DNA from: Viola odorata
Taxonomy: Eukaryota > Streptophyta > Magnoliopsida > Malpighiales > Violaceae
Reading direction: 5' to 3'
DNA length: 64,000 nt
Assembly (NCBI GenBank): GCA_963691705.1
Contig: OY829541.1
Span: forward strand, 12,766,564 to 12,830,563
Shown here one piece after another: positions 10,203 to 21,730 of this stretch. Position numbers and translations under genes: made by a program. The notes below the pieces were generated by a model. That model was not told where the DNA came from. It made no database searches and worked only from the letters and a program-made list of their open reading frames with translations. Positions within the stretch are counted from its first letter, which is position 1; each line of letters starts with the position of its first letter.

Positions 10203-11148
10203 TGATATGATCCCGAGATGGATCACGTGACTACATGGACAAAAGCGTCAAGACATGATGTCCGATTAGGGATCACAAAGGCTTGATGGAAACCTCTATG
10301 TGTTATGTTTATTGTGTCCAAAGTTCAGGACGTTTGGACGAGTGGATCGTCCAAAAGATCAAGCCAACATTTTCATTGACAGTAGCCCTACGCCGACAAG
10401 GACTCCAAGACACATCAGGCAACTTCGTCCGTACCTAGCCAGCGCTGTACAAGTCTGAATCGTGCGATTAACTACGTTTTGGAAACGTCAGGATGTTATC
10501 TTTCATTTGGAAGACGTTTCAGCCCATTTAGCCTAGTGACTTGAAAGTTATTCAAGTCGACATTATGGTGCGTAGTGTGTACGCGAGACAACATACGACT
10601 TATGGTTTCGGCCCAAACCTTGGACCGATGATGGAGAACTCGACATGGGCTGCTGGAATGTATTTAAGTATATCTATATTTACCTTAATTAGTTAATTGA
10701 TTAATTAGTTAATTAAGTTATTTTCCTTAATTAGAACTCCTACTTCTATTCCTATTAGGGTTTGCTTGTAAACTCTTTATAAGGAGCCGTTTAGCTCCAT
10801 TATTGAGTTGGCTGTTATTTTGATAAAATTGAGACTTCTCTCTTCAAATCTCTACCCATTGTTCATCGATTAAACCTTGTTCCTTCTCAAGTCCGCAATA
10901 CTCGAGTCGTCAAACAAGTAAAACCAAAATTGCAACCCCATTGTTTTGTTTCTCTTAGTGTGATTCTCACATTCTTGAGTCTAGTCCTAGGAATCCGATT
11001 CAAGATCCTTGACTTGAAATCGATTAGGGCTCTTAGCACAGTGGTCTAAGCTCGTATTCCTCGAGTTCATTATTTCCGCATCGAAATCCATCCTTGAACA
11101 ACGATCAGAATTACGTGCTACGCATCCTACGCAACTAGGATCGTATCA
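10203..11148 (+). mobile_element. Type II 3' LTR, full length
   Basis: This 946-bp LTR runs TGATATGATCCC to GGATCGTATCA and is preceded by a PPT, so it ends a plus-strand element. The TATA-like TTTATAAGG is near 10777-10785. Sequence directly after it (GCTCT, then 11149 onward) is the leader of E0, so this element was inserted into E0. Its left end and matching TSD are not identifiable in the window. Confidence 0.8.
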
Positions 11149-11771
11149 GCTCTCTTCACTCATTGCAAAAATAGAAAAGAAAAGAGAAAAGGAACTAAAA
11201 GAAAGATAAAAAAAAATTAAAAATGTGATCAAGTTCCTACATTTCAAAAAAAAAAAAAAAGGAGAAACAATTGAGTCAAAAGCAAGAGACTACTTGTGTG
11301 TATGCAATTTAAGTGAATTACATTTGTTTTAAAGTGTCATTGTGGGAAGAACACAAGTTCGGTATTCATTTTGCATTTTCATGTTGTGTTTTTTTCATTT
11401 TCGCTTCTTTCCTTTTCTTCTTGAGTTGTCCTTTGAGCTAGCCTTTTCCTTTTTGTGTCTTGAGTTTTCGTGCCTTGTTTCCTACATCTTTCTACTCTAG
11501 GTCATTGGTGTTCAAAGCATTAAATCCATGAACATCAATTCAGCCTTCTTTACCTTTCCTTCTAAGCTTGTTTTCTTTGCACTCCTTGTACTATTTTGAG
11601 TCTTAGAGTCTTATGCTAAGCTTAATTACTTCGTTTGCGTTGGAGATAAGAGTGGGTGAGTTAGTGAGCATATTAGAGTGATTGTGCGAACCACGAGAGC
11701 CCAAACACGTGAGGGAGTGACTAAATTTTTATGTATAAATTGTGTTTGTTACTTTTGAAGGTACGTTAATT
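11149..11771 (+). other. E0 leader, plus strand
   Basis: This is the reverse complement of the leaders seen in the minus-strand type I elements, including the GAGTCAAAAGCAAGAGACTA block, A-rich tracts and the CACGTGAGGGAG motif close to the gag start. It begins abruptly in mid-leader because the type II element interrupts it. The E0 5' LTR is not visible in the window. Confidence 0.65.
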
Positions 11772-12158
11772 ATGGCTAATGATAATTCTCCTAAGGGAAA
11801 GGGGTCCGAGGAGTCTTCCACCCTCAATCCAGCCATGGCTAGCCTCATGGTCCAAATGGTTGATTTGTAATGCCAATGGGATAACCAAGAGAACACCAAC
11901 GAGGCTATTTTGGGTACTCTCGCCAAATTGCTAGCCACACATGCACTTCCACCCAACCCTACCCAAACAACCACACACTAGCACCAAAGAACTGGACCAA
12001 ATGTCCCATACAATGCTAATTTGTATGCTGCCCCACCCCTATATGACAACCCTGAAGGTGTGCGAGCTCACACGGACCTTAGTGATGAAAAGGAGCAGTT
12101 TGATTTACCCCTACGACAAAGCCACACTTTGAGTCATGTGCAAGGCCATGGGCGCTCC
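11772..12158 (+). pseudogene. gag: E0 gag, N-terminal part (interrupted)
   Basis: An ATG at 11772 begins MANDNSPKGKGSEESS, which parallels the start of the gag at 15445 on the other strand. An in-frame stop occurs after about 32 codons and another later. The reading continues as NTNEAILGTLAKLL and a His/Pro-rich part up to 12158, where the element at 12159-17609 is inserted. The frame resumes at 17615. In an intact element this region would be the N-terminal structural part of Gag. Confidence 0.6.
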
Positions 12159-12859
12159 TGATACGATTCAGCCTCATATTTGGAGAATAAGAATGAGTTG
12201 AAGGAAGCCACGGATCTAGTCCCCTTATGAGAGGTTGGTTGCTGGTTCGGATGAAAGAGTTTAGGTGTTCAATGGAGTATTTTAGATGATTTAGATGGAG
12301 TATTTTAGGCAGCGGATAATATGGTATGAATGGTAGAGATGTATTTGAAGGAATGCATATATTAACTTGAAGTAGGGAAAACCCCCTTTGCAACTAGGCA
12401 AAGTAACCTTTCTATGGAACTACAAGGATCACTTGAATCAAGGCCGACCCTCTCACTAACATGTGTGAGCAAACCGGCTGGATTGTTTCAAGAAGAGGAG
12501 GAGCGGCTTGAAGAGCCCTAGAAACCCTAAGACTAATTCCTAAAATTAATTTAAACTAATTGGCCTTGGAAAAGATTCACTTAATTCAAAGACAAGCTAT
12601 AAAAGAGGTTATGTCCTACTATTTATAGCTTGTGAATTATTACAATTCTGAAATCAGCAACCTAAATTACCCTTGGACAAAGGGGTGGGACGCGAGGCTT
12701 GGGAGATGGGCTTGGTGAGCGCGAGGCCTTGAGGCATGGGCCTTGTGCGTGCGCTGCTCATGGGTTGCTAGGGTTGGCGCGGGCGTGTGCGCGGGCGTTG
12801 TCATGCCTTTTGCGGCCAACTCATGAGACGGTGCACCTAGAGCATCCGTGCTCGTATCA
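12159..12859 (-). repeat. 3' LTR of the 5.45-kb element
   Basis: This is the 701-bp 3' LTR. A minus-strand TATA box (TATAAATA) lies at 12620-12627 inside a perfect 12-bp inverted repeat (12592-12603 and 12622-12633). That arrangement places a TATA-like CTATAAAA on the plus strand as well. The PPT is immediately outside at 12860-12873. Confidence 0.88.
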
Positions 12860-12873
12860 TCTCTTTCCCCTTT
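12860..12873 (-). other. Polypurine tract
   Basis: On the minus strand the tract reads AAAGGGGAAAGAGA and directly abuts the LTR start TGATACGAG. It would prime plus-strand DNA synthesis. The imperfect GATTCG-type palindrome lies just upstream. Confidence 0.85.
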
Positions 12874-15445
12874 GAGGAGATTCGACCTCAAATCTAAGGG
12901 TGAGAACTTTGCGAATGCAGCAATAACTTTGGGCAGCCGTTTAAAGATCCAAAACAACAATTGGGCTGATGGTGTGTGATGGAGGTTAGCCAACAAAGAT
13001 GTGAAGTTCCTGTTTCTTATCACAAGATTAGAGTGAACACTGGAGGAGAAAGGATTGGTGTTAGTGAAATCCAAGTAAGGATCCTTAAACCAGCCAAGAG
13101 TGCACGGGTTTAGGACAAAAATTGCAGCTCTCCCTACACTCCTCACGGCATATAAGTTAACTTTTTGGGGTGCCCATTGCTCACTGTTTTCACTCGGTCC
13201 ACTCTCACTGTTTTCAAGTAAAGTATTTTCCTCTATTGCTCCCCTTACTTTCTTCTCTTCACTGCCCTCATTCTGAATTTTAAGTGTGGTCGGAAACACA
13301 AAGGTGGCACACACTTTGGAGAGCTTGGCTTGGTCTTTGACTACTTCGGAGGGGGGCAAGGGCTGAATGAGAAACTTGCGGTTCAAGTGTTTGAATTTGT
13401 ATGTGTTGGGGAACCCATCGTAGAGAGCTCTCTTGTCAAATTGCCACGGCCTACCAAGTAGTAAATGGCCGAAATGCATTGCTGCCACATCACAAGTTCT
13501 TTCATCCACATACTCACCGATGGAGAAGGAAATGGTCACTTTCTTAGTCACTTTAACTGAGCTGCCATCGTTAAACCAATTAAGGACATACGGTTTAGGG
13601 TGTTTAATGGTAGCTAATCCCAAAGAGTGGACGAGGAAGGCACTTGCCACATCGGTGCAGCTGCCATTATCAATCACAATGGAGATTACCATGTCATTGG
13701 CTACACCACGAGTAAGAAAGAGGTTGTCTCTTTGCTCTACTGCCTTGTCTCCTACCGTGTGTTGAATGTTTAAAGTGCGCCTAACCACGAAAGAAAGAGG
13801 GACATCCACACGGGTATAGGCTTCGACCTCATCATCACTCGAGTCATGGACCAATTCGGTGACTTCCTTATGTGTAACTTCAACCTCATCATCGCTAACT
13901 ATGTCACCACTTTCTCTTAAGATCATGATCCGCCGGTTAGGGTATTCGGCGCGCATATGGCCTCTTCCGCCGCATTTAAAACACTCAATGTTTCTATGTG
14001 GGGTCCGAGGGTTGGGGTTGGTGTTTGGGGCACCGGCTAGTGTATTTGGTTTAGAGGGGAATGGGGGTTGTTTTGTGTCTAGGTTTTGTGTAGGCGAAGG
14101 AGTTGAAGAATTCCAATGAGGTTTGGAATTGGGGAAAAAGTTGAAGGGTGGTTTCTGCCTAGTACTTACTTGTCTCTCGATTTTCAAAGCAAGGTGGAAC
14201 ATTTCATCCAAGGTGTTGTAGGTCTGAAAATCGAGTTGGTATGCTATCTCCCATTGCAGACCACTCACAAATCTTGCCATTGTAGCCTCTAAAGTTTCTA
14301 TTATATTGGCGCGCATGAGACAAGTTTGTAACTCATGAAAATAGTCACTCACACTCTTGGAACCTTGTGTGAGGCGTTGGAGCCGCTGATGTAGGTCACG
14401 GATGTGGTAGCTAGGTATGAACCTCCTTCGCATTTCGTACTTTAGTTCCTCCCAAGTTGCCATGGGTGGAACTCTCTCAATTCTCCTTGTTGCAACTAAG
14501 CGATCCCACCATTGGGTTTCCATACCCTTAAATTCCACAAGCGTTCTTTTCTTCAGCATAGTTGTAACACGTGAAAATGCGTTCTACTTATCCTTCCCAC
14601 TCATAAAACGCATCCGGATCCTCCTTTCCCTCAAACATTGGAATTGAAACTTTGATGGCCGAGAGGTTGCTGACCACTCTCTCCTCATATGGTCTTCGGC
14701 CTCTTAGCTCAAAAGGATCCTCATAATCGAAATACCTATCACCGTGCACATGCTCATATGGTGGGGGTTGGGGTGGTCTAGGTCTGTCATAGATGGAGGG
14801 AATGTATGCATTGGCGCGATGTAGAGGAACAACTAGGTGATTAGCCATTTGGTGTTGGTTAGGTATGTGCGGCTGTCTCGGGTTATTTTGGTAGGGAACG
14901 GGATTAGGGGTATGCTGGTGTAGTTGCCTATGATCATTTGGGTAGGTGTCTGGATGGACCATGTGTGTGTGTGGCTGACTTGGCTCATGGTGAAAGGCCA
15001 CGCCTCGTGAGTCCATGAGCAAAGTACTACCGTTTTGGTTCACGGCCGGGGGTGCACTATGGAATGAATGGAGGCGTTGGGCCTCGCCCTCTTGACTATG
15101 GTGGCTTGCTGTCCTATGGACATTCGTATGGTTTTTCGTTCATGGCAAAGCATAGTAATCAATGATAGAGGGGTCGTTTGGTCTTGTGGTTTGGTGGTAG
15201 TGAGTATTTTGGGTGTTTTGCGGAGGAGGGGGCGGAGGTAGGGGTTGGGGCAGTGCTTGTTCCACTTGAGGTCGTGTGTATTGACACTGACTCAAAAGAA
15301 TAGCATTGGTCTTGCCTTGCTCCTACCATTGAAGATCCATTTTGTGTATAAACTTTTTCATGGTAACCGTGAGGGTCGCAAGGGCTGGAGGAAGGGTAGA
15401 GGATTCGTCCGACTCAGTCCCTTGAACTAGGTCATTTTGTGACAT
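12874..15445 (-). pseudogene. gag-pr: Gag-protease polyprotein, broken
   Basis: The start is an ATG at 15445 (MSQNDLVQGTESDESS), followed by an early in-frame stop. The frame is open from 15043 to 14588 (His/Pro-rich, ending IPMFEGKEDPDAFYEWEG). A stop and frameshift near 14560-14590 precede a long frame from 14559 that continues into the LTR. That frame has the Ty3/gypsy capsid-type block (WWDRL, RRFIPSYHIRDLHQRLQRLTQG), a zinc knuckle at about 13933-13990 and an aspartic-protease core (IVIDNGSCTDVAS, then LLGRPWQFDKRALYDGF). The knuckle reads CFKCGGRGHMRAEY, with Tyr where the last Cys is expected. After the protease comes an FKDPYLDF module and DLRSNLLKGERDD at the PPT. Confidence 0.85.
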
Positions 15446-16908
15446 TTTAGTACCTACAAAAGGAACAAACACAATTGATATAGAATAAAAATTGGTTAGT
15501 CCCTCCCTTACGTGTTTCTCTCATATATCACACTACACTCTAATGTTCTCACAATCCTGACACACACTCTTATCTTTTCCAAAACCAACGCTTAAGCTAA
15601 CAATGACTCTAAAATCAAGTGAAAGCACGCGGACCGTAAAGACAACAAGGGCTGGAAAGAAAGGTGAGGAAAACCTAGCTAATGTTCAAGAAGAAAGAGC
15701 TTGATTTGAACACTAGGAAGGCTTGGAGTAGAAATGTGATGTAGAATCAAGAAAGAAAAACCAAGGACACAAATAAAAGCTAGCTGAAAAGGAAGAACCA
15801 TAAGAGAAATGCAAGAAGAAAAAAAAAAGTAAAGTTGTATGTTGAAAAATGCTTGATCAAATGCAACGTTTGGCCAAATCACACTCTTGATGTAACTACT
15901 ACACTTCTAAATCAAACATACACATTAGTCTCTTGCTTTGACTCACTTGTATTCTCTCTTTTTTTTGATTTGAGGGATTTAATTTACTCTTTTTCCCTTC
16001 TTTTAATTTCTGTTTTTGCTTCTTCTTCTTTTTGTAAGTGCAAGAGAGCTCAAAGTGTGTATGACAAGTATTTTGATGTTTAGAAGTGAAAGACAAGTAG
16101 TACAAAAACAAAAATTATTTTTCACTAAATGCTTAAAATATTTTGCTAAAATGCACCTGAAAATTTTCACTAAAATCAGCCACTATTTTGCACTAAAAAT
16201 GCTCCAACATTGTTGCTAAAATGCACCAATATTTTCTCTAATGTGCACCGAAATTTGTCAATAAAATGCACCACAATTTTCACTAACATGCACCAAAATG
16301 TGTGACAAGGAGTTTAGGTAAATCAGATTGTATGACAAGGAGTGGATGCAAAGTGTATGATAAGCAAAGCAAAATGTATGACAAGCCAAAGGGAGAGGTA
16401 AGTTAGCTGCCCTAGGGCCGGCTAGGGGAGAAAAGTTGGAGTAGTGAGTAAGCTGAAATACTTGGCTCACAATGAGGGTGATGTGGCCGGCTGTGAAGAG
16501 AGTAGCAATTTTGGATGACTTAGCTACAAACAAAATCAAGTCCACATGGCTCTCAAGGCCACCATAGGATGCTCCAATAAATTCAGCAGCAAATAATACC
16601 AAGAAGATGAAGATTTAGGTCATAAATAGCACTAAAAACATAAAACAATTCAGCCAAAGTGTTTTTGCAAGATCAAATCACTAGAAATAAATTTTTTGAC
16701 CAAAAATCTGAAATAGCTTGGATTGAAAAAGGATGGCAGCCGACGGTGGGAAACAATGTTTCCACCGTAGATATTGAAGGACAAGGTGTTTGAACCGTGG
16801 AAATGGCAAGAAAATGATGTTTTTCAATATAGAGGAACGACCATGAAAAATCAGAATAGAGAAATTGTTTTGACCAATCTAGAGGACGATTGGAGCTCCG
16901 CTACCACT
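15446..16908 (-). other. Leader and PBS of the 5.45-kb element
   Basis: This is non-coding minus-strand leader. It contains repeated ATGCACC-type short units at about 16150-16300 (GCTAAAATGCACC and relatives), TGTATGACAAG motifs, and the CCTAGGGCCGGCTA block. Immediately next to the 5' LTR the minus strand reads AGTGGTAGCGGAGCTCC, the candidate PBS (about 16893-16908). A CTCCCTTACGTG block near 15503 corresponds to the G-box-like leader motif of the family. Confidence 0.7.
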
Positions 16909-17609
16909 TGATACGATTTAGCCTCAATTTTGGAGAAGAAGAACGAGTTGAAGAAAGCCACAGATCTAGTCCCTTTGGGAGAGGTTGGTTGTTGGTTCGG
17001 ATGAAGGAGTTTAGGTCTTCAATGGAGTATTTTAGATGATTTAGATGGAGTATTTTAGGCAGCGAATAATATGGTATGAATGGTAGAGATGTATTTGAAG
17101 GAATGCATATATTAACTTAAAGTAGAGAAAACCCCCATTGCAACTAGGCAAAGTAACCTTTCTATGGAACTACAAGGATCACTTCAATCAAGGCCGACCC
17201 TCTCATTAACATGTGTGAGCAAACCGGCTGGATTGTTTCAAGAAGAAGAGGTGCGGCTTGAAGAGCCCAAGAAACCCTAAGACTAATTCCTAAATTTAAC
17301 TTAAACTAATTGGCCTTGGAAAAGATTCACTTAATTCAAAGACAAGCTATAAAAGAGGCTATGTCCTACTATTTATAGCTTGTGAATTATTACAATTCTA
17401 AAATCAGCAACCTAAATTACCCTTGGACAAAGGGGTGGGACGCCAGGCCTGGGAGATGGGCTTGGTGAGCGCGAGGCCTTGAGGCATGGGCCTTGTGCGC
17501 GCGCTGCTCATGGGTTGCTAGGGTTGGCGCGGGCGTGTGCACAGGCGTTGTCATGCCTTGCGCGGCCAACTCATGAGACGGTACGCCTAGAGCATCCGTG
17601 CTCGTATCA
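16909..17609 (-). promoter_or_regulatory. 5' LTR with TATA box
   Basis: This 701-bp LTR would drive minus-strand transcription. TATAAATA on the minus strand is at 17370-17377, and its inverted-repeat partner is 18 bp away. Transcription would start about 30 bp beyond the box, towards lower coordinates. Confidence 0.8.
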
Positions 17610-18786
17610 GCTCCTACCCCCCTTTCCAAAGCCACAGTCCACACCTAAACCCTAGACAGTCGCGCCACCCCACACACACAACAAATGCCGACCTTGACAT
17701 ACCCTTACACCAAGCCAACGCCTATGTCCCTCCCCTTCGGCACCAAACACCTTTAACCATCCGGGACAGACCAAGATACCCTTATCACCCACACTATGAG
17801 CATGCTCACGGGGCTAGGCGCTTTGCCTATGACGAGCCATATAAACACGGTGGCCGTAGGCAGCAAGAGGAGAGAGTGGATAGCAACCTCTCTAGTATTA
17901 AATTATCAATGCCATTTTTTTAGGGTAAAGATGACCCGATTAATACTATGATTGGGAGAGCAAGGTAGAACGCGTCTTTGAGTGCTACAATTACTCGAAA
18001 TCCAAGAAGCCTTGCAATTGTAGAATTCACAGGAATGGCCATCCATTGGTGGGATGGGCTTGTGGTGAATTGGCAAATTGATAGGCTGCCCTCAGTGGAG
18101 ACTTGGGATAAGCTAAAATATGAGATGAGGCATTGGTTTGTGCCTTCCTACTATCTCCGTGACCTCCACCAACGCCTCCAAAAATTGACACAAGGACCGC
18201 GGACAGTGAGTGACTTCTACCACGAAATGCTCACGTCTTTCATGCGTGCGGATGTACACGAGGGTGATCTCCTGCCAGATGGATTTTCACGCTTATGACA
18301 CTTTGAAGGACATGTTCCATCTTGCCCTCAAGATCGAACGTCCAGTAAGAGCTAAACCTAAAACTTCTTTCACTTCTTCCCCTTTTTATAAGTCTAATTG
18401 GAATGCACCTACCCTCCCTCCTAAACTCAGCCAAGAGTCCACACAACCCACACCCCCACCCAAGCCATACACCTTCCCAAACACCAACCCGACCTCGACT
18501 TTGGTACCGAAACAACCCCTAAATACCGACCCTAACTCTAGATCCCCTACGAGGAATATTACATGCTTTAAATGTGGGTGGAAATGACATATGAGGGCAG
18601 AATGACCTAATAGGAGGGTAATGATTATCCTAGAGAATGGTGAGGTGGTGAGTGATGATGAGGAATCCAAGGGTACTCAAGTATTGGTAACCGAGAGTGT
18701 GGCTGCCTTGGGTGAGGTAGATGATGATGAGTATGCACGTATGGAAGTTCCTAAGTGTTTGGTAGTGAGGAGGAATTTAAGCATCC
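17610..18786 (+). pseudogene. gag: E0 gag, continued
   Basis: The E0 gag resumes after the TSD copy. A YEHAHG...QEERVDSNLSS part is followed by the capsid-type block at 17978-18298 (EFTGMAIHWWDGL, RHWFVPSYYLRDLHQRLQKLTQG). A frameshift near 18210-18300 leads to MFHLALKIERPV. A zinc-knuckle remnant at about 18561-18615 has a stop inside it and a second stop where the last Cys should be. Several stops and frame changes make it a clear pseudogene. It is the plus-strand sister of the gag at 12874-15445. Confidence 0.8.
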
Positions 18787-19275
18787 ATGCCAAGGTGCGT
18801 GATAAGGATCTTGAACAATGGGACAACCTTTCTCACCCACGGCATTGCACACGGTTTAGTTATCTCCATCATAGTTGATAATGGTAGTTGCACCGATGTG
18901 GCAAGTGAGCTACTTGTCCACTCTTTGGGGTTGTCCACCTTGAAGCACTCTCACCCTTATATGCTGAATTGGCTCATTGATGGGAGCTCCATTAGTGTGA
19001 CTAGGCAAGTGAGCATTCCGTTTTCCATTGGCACATACGAAGATGAAAGGACTTGTGATGTGGCTCCAATGAACTCCATCCACTTACTTCTTCGGCGGCC
19101 ATGGAAGTTTGACAAGCGGGCTGTCCATGATGGCTTCCTCAACACATACAAGTTGGAACACATGGGCAGTAAGTTTCTCATTCCACCGTTGCCCCCATCG
19201 CAAGTCCACGAAAACCAAGCCAAGCTTTCCAAGGCTTGCACTGCACTTGTGCTCCCCACGGCTTTGGAAAATTAG
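18787..19275 (+). pseudogene. pr: E0 aspartic protease domain
   Basis: A 162-codon frame contains the retropepsin core: IIVDNGSCTDVAS near residues 30-42, then a beta-rich stretch and HLLLRRPWKFDKRAVHDGF. In the related element the last motif starts HLLLGRPW, so the flap-side LLG is altered to LLR here. It lies downstream of the gag remnant in the usual gag-protease order. It ends at a TAG, and no reverse transcriptase follows. Confidence 0.75.
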
Positions 19276-19892
19276 ATTGAGTGGTGTGGAGTGAAAAACG
19301 TGAGGTGTGTGAGTGAGGAAAAGAACGAGCATGAAAAAAGTGAGTGTGGGCCGAGAGGAGTGAAAAATATGAGATGTGTGAGTGAGGAAAAGAATGGGCA
19401 TGAAAATAGTGAGCATGTGCCGAGAGGAGTGAACATAGTGAGTGGTAAGCTTACAAGTGAGAAACTTGAGCCTTTGGCCAAGAAAAAAGTAACCTTATGT
19501 GCCATAAGCAGTTCGGCGAGTTTGGTTAGCTCTACCCCTAATCCGTGCAACTTGGGCGCATTTAAGGATCCTTTCCTCGATTTCACTAACACTAACACCT
19601 TTTCCTCTAGTCTGTTTTCCTCTCTTTTGCTAGGGTCTAAGCGGCTGCCAAGGGAAACGTGAACGACTGCAACCATCCAACAGGCTACTCTTTGCCCATG
19701 GGAGAAAATTCCTTGTCTTTTGAAGTCTACGGACTTATTTTTACATCATCGCTTTCAGTTACCTTTTAGTTATTTTCCAACCCTTTTTCATAGTGCTGAT
19801 TCATGTCTCTCCTTTGTAGGTACTATGTGTGACAATCGCAAAGGAATGGAGCGTGCAGATTCGAGGACGAATCCATTTGAAGAGGGAGGAGA
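19276..19892 (+). pseudogene. E0 post-protease region and PPT
   Basis: A frame at 19291-19662 contains two tandem copies of a segment around MRCVSEEKN...HE.SE at about 60-bp to 90-bp spacing, then NPCNLGAFKDPFLDFTNTN. This corresponds to the post-protease module of the element at 12159. The region ends with GATTCGAGGACGAATCC and a purine tract (AGAGGGAGGAGA) that abuts the E0 3' LTR at 19893. RT, RNase H and integrase are absent. Confidence 0.7.
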
Positions 19893-19910
19893 TGATACGA
19901 GCACGAGAGC
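19893..19910 (+). mobile_element. E0 3' LTR, first 18 bp
   Basis: The LTR begins TGATACGAGCACG right after the PPT and is cut after AGAGC by insertion of E1. The other part is at 59900-60542 and follows a second AGAGC. Joined, the LTR is 661 bp, the same size as the LTRs of the element at 41327-46273 (659 and 662 bp). Confidence 0.8.
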
Positions 19911-20460
19911 TGATAACACTCGGATTCACTTGGAAGGATTGAAGCCGAGAGTTGATGGTGCCACGGATCTAGTCTCCTTTGGGAGGATGGCAACACTCAG
20001 ATGTATGGTGTTTAGATGGACGATTTGAGGTGTTTAGTGAAGAGGATAACGTCGCTAGGAGATAGAGGAAAGGTGCAGCGGATTTAAATGGAAGAAGATG
20101 AAGATGTATTGATGAAATAACAATATATTGAACTCATAAACTTGAAACAAGCATACAAGGATCTCTACCCAAATGAGTGATCCTTTCTAATCATAATGAT
20201 TAGACACTTACTCAATACAAGAAGGAAGATGAATGATTCTCAGCTCTAGGAACCCCGACTCATAAGACCCTAATGCTAACCTAGAATAGTTGGTCATTGA
20301 AAGGACATAAACTCAATCAAAATCAAAGACAAGTCTAAAGTGAGCCTATTGCTTACTATTTATACTAAGAGCCTAATACAAGGGATAATACCCCTACACC
20401 CTTATACAAAGGGGCTTGAGAAGCTTGGCCTTGGCAGCAATGAAGATAGGCTTGGCCATG
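19911..20460 (-). repeat. E1 3' LTR, first part
   Basis: This 550-bp segment is colinear with the beginning of the E1 5' LTR at 59165. It stops in CTTGGCCATG where E2a begins. A minus-strand TATTTATA box is near 20355. The remaining LTR part, matching about 59715-59894, is at about 39215-39399. Confidence 0.75.
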
Positions 20461-21165
20461 TGATATAATCTAAGCCCCTTAATGATGATGAAGGCGCTAG
20501 GGAGAGCTTCGGATCTAGTCCTCGTGCACGGATGGTCATGACAAAGGATATAGACGCCTCGGATGGAGATGGAGAGGAGACGCCTTGGTGAACTTGATGG
20601 ATGAAGATGATGTTTAAAGGAGTTACTTGCAGCGGCTTGATGTATGTTTAGTAGTGATGGAACGGATTGAACATAATAAGAACTCAACTAATTAGAAAAC
20701 CCTCTTGATGTAAAACCAAGCAACCTTTCTATAAAATAGTTAAGGATCTCTCTTTACTGAATTTACCCCTTAAGAACAAAGCTTAAGGAAACTAATTACA
20801 AGAAGAGATAGAGGTGGATAAGCAATGGATTCGGCCCTAACAGCCCCGGCTCTAAAGTGCCCTAATCACTTAATCTAAGGTTCGGCCAAAGAGAGTATAA
20901 GCATCAAAATCAAAGGCAAGTGCTGAAATGAAAGGAAAGCACTTTAAATACTGAAGCCTAACAATGGGTAAATACCCTTACACCCTTAGACAAAGGGGCT
21001 TGGCCTTGGCAGCAATGAAGATGGGCTTGGAGGATGGGCTTCGGCCAAACAGAAGGTGGGCGCAAGGCTTTGGCAAGAAGGACGTAAGGCCTTAGCAAAG
21101 GCGGACACAATGCCTTAGCCGCGCGGCCTCATGGCTTAGTAGGCTTCCAGTGCGCCGCTTGTCAT
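20461..21165 (-). repeat. E2a LTR (3' side)
   Basis: This is LTR sequence closely related to 38648-39200. It contains a plus-strand-sense AAATACCCTTACACCC block and, from 21030, short units rich in AAGGC and GGCCTT. It lacks the usual GTATCA end and PPT and runs straight into ORF sequence near 21165, so the 5' LTR terminus and the PPT have been deleted. Confidence 0.65.
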
Positions 21166-21600
21166 GGCTGCCAATGTGCCCAAAACCAAGGAGAAAAGGG
21201 TCTATAAATCTACGCATAGGCACCTTCAGAATGATGGAGAAGGCACTACCCAAGGACTAAAATTTGCGCTGCAACGCAAGGCAATGAGCGACTGTCTCAT
21301 GGCAATCCGAAGTGGACTCACAAGCCATACTTGTGCTCTTTTCGCTCCCAAACCCCATATGAACATCCGAAACCAGTAGATTCTCTTCAAACGGAGTCAA
21401 CTCATCCTCAATAAGTGATGGCGATTCTACCGAAACAACACTAGGAAGATCCCCAATCTCCTCAACCAACAAGGTCCCCATACCAACAATGGATGGCGAC
21501 ACCTTTATTTCCTCTCCAAGCGGTACTAAACTGTCCTCATGCTGCTTGTGTGGCACACACTCAAGTGACACTCTATTGTTCGGACAAACATCACTCAAAT
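21166..21600 (-). pseudogene. E2a C-terminal ORF segment
   Basis: A minus-strand frame (21598-21257) reads CPNNRVSLECVPHKQHEDSLVPLGEE, then SVESPSLIEDELTPFEENLL and CHETVAHCLALQRKF. The E2b frame at 43116-42565 has the same order (FLNNRVPLECV, SLVPLG, SVESPSLVEVELTPLDKELL, HEKAILGLARQRTL). The DPFL module and the PPT are missing. It is a broken copy of the family ORF, function unknown. Confidence 0.6.
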
Positions 21601-21730
21601 GCCCCCTGCCCGTTCAAGTGATACAAAAGAGATCTCTTGCTCGAGAGGAAGGTGCGGGAGGGCAAATAGGAGGAGGGGCAGTAGGTATCTCAACCCAGCG
21701 GTACCTTGAAGTAATCGCCTCTGTTTGGCG

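Larger units (their letters stand above)
12159..17609 (-). mobile_element. Complete non-autonomous gag-protease LTR element (5.45 kb)
   Basis: Two 701-bp LTRs (12159-12859 and 16909-17609), mostly identical by eye, are flanked by GCTCC on both sides (12154-12158 and 17610-17614), a perfect 5-bp TSD. The termini are TGATACGA and TCGTATCA. On the minus strand the order is 5' LTR, PBS, a 1.46-kb leader, gag and protease, PPT, 3' LTR. There is no room for RT, RNase H or integrase, so any movement would have relied on enzymes of another element. It is inserted in E0 gag. Such elements are known in plants as terminal-repeat retrotransposons with a GAG domain. Confidence 0.9.

Noticed and set aside
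20394..20687. LTR ORF beginning MSSYYVQSVPSLL (also at 38409 and 38633)
   Set aside because: It lies wholly in LTR sequence and recurs only because the LTR is repeated; no domain and no consistent end.
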